Below, in pieces: positions 16,200 to 23,123 of a stretch of 64,000 bases of DNA (positions are counted from its first letter, which is position 1; the number at the start of each line of letters is the position of its first letter). The position numbers and the translations under genes were made by a program. Source of the stretch: DASUBN01 sp036000105 (GTDB lineage Bacteria; Pseudomonadota; Gammaproteobacteria; Natronospirales; REEB76); NCBI GenBank assembly GCA_036000105.1, contig DASYGE010000010.1, positions 73,878 through 137,877 of the forward strand. The letters run 5' to 3'. The notes under the pieces were generated by a model. It made no database searches. It saw only the letters and a program-made list of their open reading frames with translations, and was not told where the DNA came from.

Positions 16200-16318
16200 G
16201 AGCGGGTCTTTTGGCCGAATGGCAGCATTGCGGCGTGTGCTCCGGTGCTCATTTACTGTCGTGTAAACTCCGCTCCTCGCACGCACCGCGCCTTGCCCTC
16301 GACCAAAATCCCTCGCTC
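16200..16318. repeat. 119-bp palindromic element after efp
   Basis: Imperfect outer stem of 16200-16216 (GAGCGGGTCTTTTGGCC) with 16301-16318. The apical hairpin TTTAC-TGTCGT-GTAAA sits within GCTCATTTAC...GTAAACTCCGCTCCTCG. It has the same length and core as the reverse complement of 12051-12169 but an unrelated outer stem. It starts 5 nt after the efp stop, inside the efp-epmA unit. Confidence 0.75.
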
Positions 16319-16354
16319 TCGGCGTGGTTCTTGGGAAGCTGGTAGCGTATTCAA

Positions 16355-17314
16355 ATGACTGATTGGCAACCGACAGCACCCTTAGCGAACCTCAAGCTGC
16401 GCGCAGAACTGCTGGTGAAGCTCCGGCAGTTCTTCGCCGCCCGCGGTGTCCTGGAAGTGGATACGCCGGCCCTGTCCCGGGCCGGTACCACCGACCGGTA
16501 TATCCACAGCTTCCGGGTGGAGGATGGGCGAGGCGGCCCGCTCTATCTGCACACTTCTCCTGAATTCCCCATGAAGCGTCTCCTGGCCTCAGGCAGCGGC
16601 GACATATGGCAGCTCTGCAAGGTGTTCCGCAGCGGCGAGGCGGGGCGCATGCACAATCCGGAATTCAGTATGCTCGAGTGGTATCGCTTGGGCTTCGACC
16701 ATCATCGGCTCATGGCCGAGACCGCGGAGCTGATCACGGCGCTCATCCCCGGGATCAGGCAGCCGCCGGAATACCTGAGCTATCGCGAGGCTTTCCAGCG
16801 CCACGCCCACATCGATCCCTTCACCGCGTCCAAGCGTGACTGCATGGGCGCCCTGCAAGGGGCCGACCGGCGCCTGCCCGCGGAAGGCGAGCTGGACCAG
16901 GATGGCTGGCTGGATCTGCTGGCCGGGGAGCGGGTGTACCCCGCCTTGGGCCTGGGGGGGCTTACCTTTATATACGATTACCCGGCGAGCCAGGCGGCCC
17001 TGTCCCGGATACGGCCCGGGCAGCCGCCTGTGGCGGAACGTTTCGAGGCATTCCTCGATGGCATGGAGCTCGCCAACGGTTTCCACGAGTTGGCTGATGC
17101 GGCGGAGCAACGCCGCCGTTTCACAGCGGACATCGCCTATAGAAAGGCCGGTGGTCTCGCGCAGATACCCATGGATGAGCACCTGCTGGCTGCCTTGGCG
17201 CACGGACTGCCGGAATGTTCCGGCGTGGCGCTGGGTTTCGACCGGTTGGTGATGATCGCGGCGAAGGCGCAATCTATAGGTGATGTGACTGCATTCCCTT
17301 CCGATAGGGCTTGA
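16355..17314 (+). CDS. epmA: EF-P--(R)-beta-lysine ligase EpmA (PoxA/GenX)
   Basis: 319 residues, a class II lysyl-tRNA synthetase-like catalytic core without the anticodon-binding domain. Motif 2 region: FRSGEAGRMHNPEFSMLEWYR; motif 3 region: CSGVALGFDRLVMIA; TSPEFPMKRLL is characteristic of the family. It adenylates (R)-beta-lysine and ligates it to EF-P Lys33. It lies downstream of efp and 16 bp before msrC in the same direction. Confidence 0.95.
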   Translation: MTDWQPTAPLANLKLRAELLVKLRQFFAARGVLEVDTPALSRAGTTDRYIHSFRVEDGRGGPLYLHTSPEFPMKRLLASGSGDIWQLCKVFRSGEAGRMHNPEFSMLEWYRLGFDHHRLMAETAELITALIPGIRQPPEYLSYREAFQRHAHIDPFTASKRDCMGALQGADRRLPAEGELDQDGWLDLLAGERVYPALGLGGLTFIYDYPASQAALSRIRPGQPPVAERFEAFLDGMELANGFHELADAAEQRRRFTADIAYRKAGGLAQIPMDEHLLAALAHGLPECSGVALGFDRLVMIAAKAQSIGDVTAFPSDRA

Positions 17315-17330
17315 GATCTAAGGAGCGGCG

Positions 17331-17813
17331 ATGTTCGAGATGAAGAAGATCGAGGCCTCAGGCAAGGCCGGACTGTATGCCGAGCTGCTCACCCAGGCCA
17401 AGGGCCTGTTGCATGATGAGCATGATCTCGTGGCCAATGCCGCGAACTTCTCCGCGCTGCTCTATCACAGCCTGCCGGACCTCAACTGGGTGGGCTTCTA
17501 TTTCATGAAAGACGGTGAGTTGCTGGTGGGGCCCTTCCAGGGCAAGCCCGCCTGCGTGCATATCGCCATCGGCAAGGGCGTCTGCGGCACCTCGGCCCAG
17601 AAGCGCGAGACCCTGCTGGTGCCGGACGTGAACCAGTTCCCCGGCCACATCTTCTGCGACGGGGACTCCCTGTCGGAGATGGTGGTGCCTCTCGTCAAGG
17701 ATGGGAAACTGCTCGGCGTGCTGGATATCGACAGCCCCAAGCTTGCGCGCTTCGATCTGGAAGATAAGCAGGGAGTGGAGGCTCTCGCGCAGGCGTTCCT
17801 GCAGGCCTTATAG
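17331..17813 (+). CDS. msrC: free methionine-(R)-sulfoxide reductase (GAF fold)
   Basis: 160 residues, a single GAF domain. The three redox cysteines of fRMsr are present: Cys75 and Cys85 in ACVHIAIGKGVCGTSA and Cys109 in GHIFCDGDSLSEMVVPL. It reduces free Met-(R)-sulfoxide with thioredoxin as donor. The start has AAGGAG 5 nt upstream. It is probably cotranscribed with epmA. Its last 6 bp overlap the convergent psd gene. Confidence 0.93.
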   Translation: MFEMKKIEASGKAGLYAELLTQAKGLLHDEHDLVANAANFSALLYHSLPDLNWVGFYFMKDGELLVGPFQGKPACVHIAIGKGVCGTSAQKRETLLVPDVNQFPGHIFCDGDSLSEMVVPLVKDGKLLGVLDIDSPKLARFDLEDKQGVEALAQAFLQAL

Positions 17814-18674
17814 ACTAGCTGCGATCTTCCGGCCCATGCGGACGGGGCTGTTCGGCCCGTACGCTACGTCCCAGCGTATGCGGTCCTTCGCGAACAGCAG
17901 GATCACCGTGGAGCCCATGTTGAAGCGTCCTGCTTCCGCGCCCTTGTCCAGCTGCACTTCACCGTCCTTGTAATCCCAGGCACGCACCGAGCGCCGCTGG
18001 GGCGGGGTGATCTCGCCGGCCCACACCGTCTCGATGCTGGCCACGTTCATGGCGCCCACCATCACGAGCGCCATGGGTCCGATATCCGTATCGAACAGGC
18101 AGGCCACCCGCTCGTTGCGGGCGAACAGGCGGGGCACCGCCCGGGTGGTGGGCGGATTGACGCTGAACAGGCGTCCCGGCACCTGCAGCATCTTATATAG
18201 GCGTCCCGCCACCGGCATGTGGATACGGTGGTAGTCCTTGGGCGAGAGATACAGCGTGGTGTAGGCGCCGTCCTTGAACACCGCGGCGGCGGCCTCATCG
18301 CCACCCAGGAGTTCCAGGGTGCTGAACCAACGGCCCTTGGCCTGGAAGATCCGCCCGCCCTCGATCACGCCCATCTGGCTCACGGCGCCATCCACCGGCG
18401 AGACCACGGCATCCGCTTCCATGGCCATGGGCCGTGCGCCGGCGCGCAGGCTGCGGGTGAAGAAGGCGTTGAAGGTGGGATAGGCGCGGACGTCGGGCTC
18501 GGCTGCCTCGCTCATATCGACGCCGAAGCGGTGGATGAAATCCCGGATGGACCAGTCCTTGAAAGCGGACCATTCGCGGCGCGTGAGCCAGTGGGTGATG
18601 CGCGACAGGGCGTGCTGCGGCAACGGGTATTGCAACCAGGCCTTGATGTAGTCCGAGGAGGATGCGCTATACAT
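17808..18674 (-). CDS. psd: phosphatidylserine decarboxylase proenzyme
   Basis: 288 residues. It makes phosphatidylethanolamine at the inner membrane. Autocleavage occurs before the serine of MGSTVILLF, a variant of the usual LGST, generating the pyruvoyl group. Other family blocks: DYHRIHMPVAG and VGAMNVASIETVW. It follows pcuC after 7 bp and its start overlaps no Shine-Dalgarno better than GAGCGA, so it may depend on coupling to pcuC. Confidence 0.96.
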   Translation of the reverse strand: MYSASSSDYIKAWLQYPLPQHALSRITHWLTRREWSAFKDWSIRDFIHRFGVDMSEAAEPDVRAYPTFNAFFTRSLRAGARPMAMEADAVVSPVDGAVSQMGVIEGGRIFQAKGRWFSTLELLGGDEAAAAVFKDGAYTTLYLSPKDYHRIHMPVAGRLYKMLQVPGRLFSVNPPTTRAVPRLFARNERVACLFDTDIGPMALVMVGAMNVASIETVWAGEITPPQRRSVRAWDYKDGEVQLDKGAEAGRFNMGSTVILLFAKDRIRWDVAYGPNSPVRMGRKIAASL

Positions 18675-18681
18675 GGATCGC

Positions 18682-19131
18682 TCAGTGCGCCGGTGGGTCG
18701 CGACGCACGTTGGCCATGATGGTGAGCCCCGATCTGTCGGAGAAGGTGAGCATGAGGGTCACCATGTCGCCGGAGTAGAGGTTCTTCTTCGGCTGCATGA
18801 GCATCAGGTGGTAACCACCGGGCTTGAACTCGATGCTGCCATGGGCCGGGATCACGATCTGTGCTACTTCCAGCATGCTCTCCTGGCCGTCCTTCAGCAC
18901 GCTCTGATGCATCATCACCGCGCCGAAATCCGGGCTGCCGACCTGGGTGAGGGCCAGGGACTGGTCCGTGAGGTTCTCCAGCACGAAGTAGCCCGCCATC
19001 ACGTCCACGCCGGGAGCCGCTTCGCGTATCCACACGTGGCTCGCGCGCACCGTGGGGCCGTCGGCGGCCATGGCTGCCGGCAGGAAGGACACGCACAGCA
19101 CCATGAGGGGGAATAAGTGGCGCGTCACCAT
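18682..19131 (-). CDS. periplasmic copper chaperone PCuAC
   Basis: 149 residues with a signal peptide (HLFPLMVLCVSFLPAAMA). Copper ligands of the H(M)x10Mx21HxM type are visible in MMHQSV, SMLEV and YHLMLM. Known role: delivers Cu(I) to the CuA centre of cytochrome c oxidase together with Sco. Its start overlaps the sco stop by 7 bp and psd follows, making a sco-pcuC-psd operon. Confidence 0.92.
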   Translation of the reverse strand: MVTRHLFPLMVLCVSFLPAAMAADGPTVRASHVWIREAAPGVDVMAGYFVLENLTDQSLALTQVGSPDFGAVMMHQSVLKDGQESMLEVAQIVIPAHGSIEFKPGGYHLMLMQPKKNLYSGDMVTLMLTFSDRSGLTIMANVRRDPPAH

Positions 19132-19766
19132 TGTTCTCCGTAGTAACGGATGATGTTCACGTAGTCGATGGCCATGCGTCTCGGGTCCATGGGTGGGGTG
19201 TAGAGCGCCGTCTCTTGCGCCTGGGGGTCCACCAGGATCACCGCGGCGGAGTGGGTGACGCCGTAGTTGCCCTTCGAATCGGGTTTCTCATAGGCGAAGT
19301 CCACCCCCAGAGGGGTGGTGAGGGCGCGCAGGTTCGCCAGGCTGCCGGTGGCGCCGGTGAAGTCCGGGTTGAAGTACATGGCGTAGTTCTTGAGCAGCTG
19401 CGGGCTGTCGCGCTTGGGGTCCACCGAGATGAAGTACACACGGGGGCGCTTGGTCGCCGGCAGCTTGGCGAACATCCTCGACATCTTATCCAGGGCTGCG
19501 AGGGTGGTGGGGCAGGCGTCCGGGCAGTGGGTGTAGCCGAAGTACAGGAGGCTCCAATGGCCCATAAGCTGGGCGCGGCTGAAGCTCGCGCCGTCCGTGT
19601 CCGTGAGGCTGAAATCGGGCAGGAGCTTGGGCGTATGCAGCAGCAGCGCGTCGGTATGGGGACGCACTGGAGGCCGGGTACCGAAGACCAGGTAGCTCGC
19701 GAGGACGCCGACTGTGAGGGCCAGCAGCATCAGCCCCGCATAAGGGAGCAAAGCCTTGAATTTCAT
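19125..19766 (-). CDS. Sco1/SenC family copper-binding thioredoxin-fold protein
   Basis: 213 residues from ATG 19766 (MKFKALLPYAGLMLLALTVGVLASYLVF), an N-terminal membrane anchor with a periplasmic thioredoxin fold. The CxxxC copper/redox motif is in GYTHCPDACPTTL and the distal histidine in GVTHSAAVILVD. It matures the CuA site of cytochrome oxidase with PCuAC, encoded immediately downstream. The reading frame stays open far upstream over prmB, but only this start gives a membrane anchor. Confidence 0.94.
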   Translation of the reverse strand: MKFKALLPYAGLMLLALTVGVLASYLVFGTRPPVRPHTDALLLHTPKLLPDFSLTDTDGASFSRAQLMGHWSLLYFGYTHCPDACPTTLAALDKMSRMFAKLPATKRPRVYFISVDPKRDSPQLLKNYAMYFNPDFTGATGSLANLRALTTPLGVDFAYEKPDSKGNYGVTHSAAVILVDPQAQETALYTPPMDPRRMAIDYVNIIRYYGEQW

Positions 19767-19841
19767 GCGCGGATTATGCCACAGCGTTGGCGGCGGCTTG
19801 CGGGACTCCTTTATGATATGCCGACGACAACGAGGTGCAGG

Positions 19842-20780
19842 ATGATGGAGAGTTTCGACGACATAGCCGCGCGGCTGGATACAGCCAAGGACTTCGTCCG
19901 CTGGGGCGCGAGCGCGTTCAACCGCGCCGGACTGCACTTCGAACACGGCACCGCCAACGCGGTGGACGAGGCGCTCAACCTGGTGCTGCACGCCTTGAGC
20001 CTCGATCACGAGATACCGCCCTGGCTCCTGGACGGGCGTCTCACCCAGACCGAGAAGCAGGCGGTCTATGCGCTCCTGCGCCGCCGGGTCGAGGAGCGCA
20101 AACCCTATGCCTATATCACCAACCATGCGCGCTTCGCGGGTCTGGATTTCTACGTGGATGAGCGGGTGCTGGTGCCGCGTTCGCCCATCGGCGAACTCGC
20201 CGAAAGCTGTTTCGAGCCCTGGATAGAGCCCGCGCGTGTCGCCAGGGTGCTGGATCTGTGCACCGGCAGCGGCTGCATCGCCATCGCCTGCGCCTATGCC
20301 TTCGGTGATGCGGCGGTGGATGCCGCCGATGTCTCGCCGGAGGCCCTGGCGGTCGCCGGCATCAACGTGGAGAAGTTGCACGTGTCTGACCGGGTGCTGC
20401 TGCACCAGGCCGATGTATTCCAGGGTCTGCCGCCTGCGTCTTACGACATCATCGTGAGCAACCCGCCTTACGTGGATGCCGAAGACATGGCGACGCTTCC
20501 GGATGAGCATAAGCACGAGCCCTCCCTGGGTCTCGCGGCCGGTGGTGACGGGCTGGATATCGTGCGCCGCATACTCGCCGGCGCCGGCGGATATCTCGCC
20601 GAGGATGGCATCCTGGTGGTGGAGGTCGGCAACAGCCGCTGGGCTCTGGAAGAAGCTTATCCGCAGGTGCCGTTCACTTGGCTGGAGTTCGAGCGCGGCC
20701 AGGCGGAGGTGTTCCTGCTCACTGCCGCCCAGGTGGCGGCCATCAAGGAACCGAAGAAGCAGGCGCAGCGTGTCCGGTAA
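19842..20780 (+). CDS. prmB: 50S ribosomal protein L3 N5-glutamine methyltransferase
   Basis: 312 residues. SAM-binding motif I is VLDLCTGSGCIAIA and the catalytic NPPY is in IIVSNPPYVDAEDM, with the N-terminal helical domain (KDFVRWGASAFNRA) that distinguishes PrmB from PrmC. It methylates the L3 glutamine during 50S assembly. ATG 19842 is preferred, with GAGGT about 7 nt upstream; 19845 is adjacent. prmB-aroC-asd is a familiar order. Confidence 0.94.
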   Translation: MMESFDDIAARLDTAKDFVRWGASAFNRAGLHFEHGTANAVDEALNLVLHALSLDHEIPPWLLDGRLTQTEKQAVYALLRRRVEERKPYAYITNHARFAGLDFYVDERVLVPRSPIGELAESCFEPWIEPARVARVLDLCTGSGCIAIACAYAFGDAAVDAADVSPEALAVAGINVEKLHVSDRVLLHQADVFQGLPPASYDIIVSNPPYVDAEDMATLPDEHKHEPSLGLAAGGDGLDIVRRILAGAGGYLAEDGILVVEVGNSRWALEEAYPQVPFTWLEFERGQAEVFLLTAAQVAAIKEPKKQAQRVR

Positions 20781-21873
20781 TACCTTCGGCAGGCTGTTCA
20801 GCGTCACCAGCTTCGGCGAGAGCCACGGGCCAGCCTTGGGTTGCATCGTGGACGGTTGCCCGCCGGGACTCACGCTCACGGAAGCCGACATCCAGCACGA
20901 CGTGGATAGGCGCCGTACCGGTACCTCGCGTCATACTTCCCAGCGGCATGAAGCGGACGCGGTGCGTATCCTGTCCGGTGTGTTCGAGGGGCAAACCACC
21001 GGCACCCCCATCGGGCTGCTGATCGAAAATACCGATGCGAAGTCCAAGGACTACGAGACCATCAAGGATGCGTTCCGCCCCGGCCATGCGGATTACACCT
21101 ATCTGATGAAGTACGGGCGCCGCGACTACCGCGGCGGCGGGCGCGCTTCTGCGCGGGAGACGGTGATGCGGGTGGCGGCGGGCGCCATCGCGCGCAAATG
21201 TCTGCGCGAGCAGTTCGGCGTCACCATCCACGGCTGGTTGTCCCAGCTCGGTCCCCTCACGCTGGAGGCGAAGGATCGGGATGCGGTGGACGGGAACCCC
21301 TTCTTCTGCGCCGACCCGGCTCGTGTGCAGGAGCTGGAGGAGTATGTGGATGCCCTGCGCAAGTCCGGGGATTCCATCGGCGCGCGGGTCACCGTGAGCG
21401 CCGAGGGCGTGCCGCCCGGTTGGGGCGAGCCCGTGTTCGACAAGTTGGACGCAGACCTGGCCCACGCCATGATGGGCATCAACGCGGTCAAGGGCGTGGA
21501 GATAGGTGCCGGCTTCGCCGCCGTGACCCAGAAGGGCAGCGAGCACCGTGACGAGATGAGCACGAAAGGTTTCCTGTCCAATAACGCCGGTGGCATCCTG
21601 GGCGGCATCTCCACCGGCCAGGCCATCCTGGTGAGCCTCGCGCTCAAACCTGCTTCCGGCATCCGTCTCACCGGCCAGACCGTGGACGTGCAGGGCAAGC
21701 CTGCTGAGGTGAGCGTGCATGGCCGCCACGATCCCTGCGTGGGCATACGCGCGGTGCCTATCGCGGAAGCGATGCTGGCACTCACGCTCCTGGACCATGC
21801 CTTGCGGCACCGCGGGCAGAATGCGTCGGTGAAACCACCGCTCAAACCCATCCCGCCGACCGTGGTGCTTTGA
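20770..21873 (+). CDS. aroC: chorismate synthase
   Basis: 367 residues. It converts EPSP to chorismate using reduced FMN, feeding the Trp genes found 5 kb downstream. Family signatures: FGESHGPALGCIVDG near the start, GRASARETVMRVAAGAIA, and the C-terminal RHDPCVGIRAVPIAEAM. GTG 20770 is the start that gives the family N-terminus (SGNTFGRLFSVTSFGESHG); it overlaps the prmB end by 11 bp. Confidence 0.97.
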   Translation: MSGNTFGRLFSVTSFGESHGPALGCIVDGCPPGLTLTEADIQHDVDRRRTGTSRHTSQRHEADAVRILSGVFEGQTTGTPIGLLIENTDAKSKDYETIKDAFRPGHADYTYLMKYGRRDYRGGGRASARETVMRVAAGAIARKCLREQFGVTIHGWLSQLGPLTLEAKDRDAVDGNPFFCADPARVQELEEYVDALRKSGDSIGARVTVSAEGVPPGWGEPVFDKLDADLAHAMMGINAVKGVEIGAGFAAVTQKGSEHRDEMSTKGFLSNNAGGILGGISTGQAILVSLALKPASGIRLTGQTVDVQGKPAEVSVHGRHDPCVGIRAVPIAEAMLALTLLDHALRHRGQNASVKPPLKPIPPTVVL

Positions 21874-22002
21874 GCAGTGATACCCAGGTTCAAAGCTGCG
21901 TGTGTGTATATCTCACGCCGCATCTGCGCTCAGGTTCTCGCCTGGGCCTGCTAGAATGAGGCGCCTGGGCGATATGCCCGGTATCTTTTCCTTGGAGTTC
22001 CT

Positions 22003-23025
22003 GTGAAGACTTTCGACGTGGCCGTGGTGGGCGCGACCGGTGCGGTGGGCGCTGCCCTGTTGGAGATCCTCGCTGAACGCCGTTTTCCCTGCGGCAAGGT
22101 CTATGCCCTCGCCAGCGAGCGCTCGGCGGGGGAGCGCGTGACCTTCGCCGGTCGCGAACTCAAGGTGGAGAACCTGGCGGAGTTTGATTTCCACAAAGTA
22201 CAGATCGGCCTGTTCTCCGCCGGCGCCTCGGTCTCGGAGATATACGCACCCAAGGCCGCTGCTGCCGGCTGCGTGGTGGTGGATAACACCTCGCGCTTCC
22301 GCTACGACGCGGATATCCCGCTCGTGGTGCCGGAAGTGAACCCGGAGGCCCTGGCCCAATATCGCGGGCGGGGCATCATCGCCAACCCCAACTGCAGCAC
22401 CATCCAGCTCATGTTGGCCTTGAAGCCCATCCACGATGCTGCGGGCATCGAACGCATCAACATCGCCACCTATCAGGCGGTGTCCGGCGCCGGACGTAAG
22501 GGTATCGAGCAGCTGGCGCGGGAGACGACCCTCTTATTGAACGGCAAACCCATCGAGAAGGGCGGCAAGTTCCCCCGCCAGATAGCCTTCAATGTCCTGC
22601 CCCAGGTGGATGAGTTCCAGGACAACGGCTATACCCGGGAGGAGATGAAGATCCTCTGGGAGACCCAGAAGATCCTGGGGGACAGCAGTATTAAGGTAAA
22701 TGCCACCGCCGTCCGGGTACCGGTCTTCTATGGGCATTCCGAGGCGGTCCACCTGGAGACCCGGGTTAAATTGACCGCCGAGGCGGCCAGGGCCTTGCTG
22801 CGCAAGGCCCCCGGGGTGGAAGTGCTGGATGACCGCAAGCCGGGGGGCTATCCCACGGCCGCCACCGAGGCCACCCGCCGGGACGCGGTCTTCGTGGGAC
22901 GCATCCGGGAGGACCTGTCCCACCCCCGGGGTTTGGACCTTTGGGTGGTGGCGGATAACGTCCGGAAGGGGGCGGCCCTGAACAGTATCCAGATAGCCGA
23001 GTTATTGGTGAAAAGCTATTTATAA
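22003..23025 (+). CDS. asd: aspartate-semialdehyde dehydrogenase
   Basis: 340 residues. NADP-binding VVGATGAVGAALLEIL, catalytic cysteine in NPNCSTIQLM and the VSGAGRKG block are present. It makes aspartate semialdehyde for Lys/DAP, Thr and Met. The start is GTG with TTGGAG about 7 nt upstream. A -10-like TAGAAT at 21952-21957 precedes it without a convincing -35. asd upstream of fimV is a conserved arrangement. Confidence 0.96.
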   Translation: MKTFDVAVVGATGAVGAALLEILAERRFPCGKVYALASERSAGERVTFAGRELKVENLAEFDFHKVQIGLFSAGASVSEIYAPKAAAAGCVVVDNTSRFRYDADIPLVVPEVNPEALAQYRGRGIIANPNCSTIQLMLALKPIHDAAGIERINIATYQAVSGAGRKGIEQLARETTLLLNGKPIEKGGKFPRQIAFNVLPQVDEFQDNGYTREEMKILWETQKILGDSSIKVNATAVRVPVFYGHSEAVHLETRVKLTAEAARALLRKAPGVEVLDDRKPGGYPTAATEATRRDAVFVGRIREDLSHPRGLDLWVVADNVRKGAALNSIQIAELLVKSYL

Positions 23026-23123
23026 GCTATAGTTAGCCCATCATTGTAAAGAGTGTTCTCAGCTTGAGGCGACAATACCTGCCCCCTGGGCCCTTGGGGC
23101 GGCGGGAGGCTTGGGGGAGAAAT

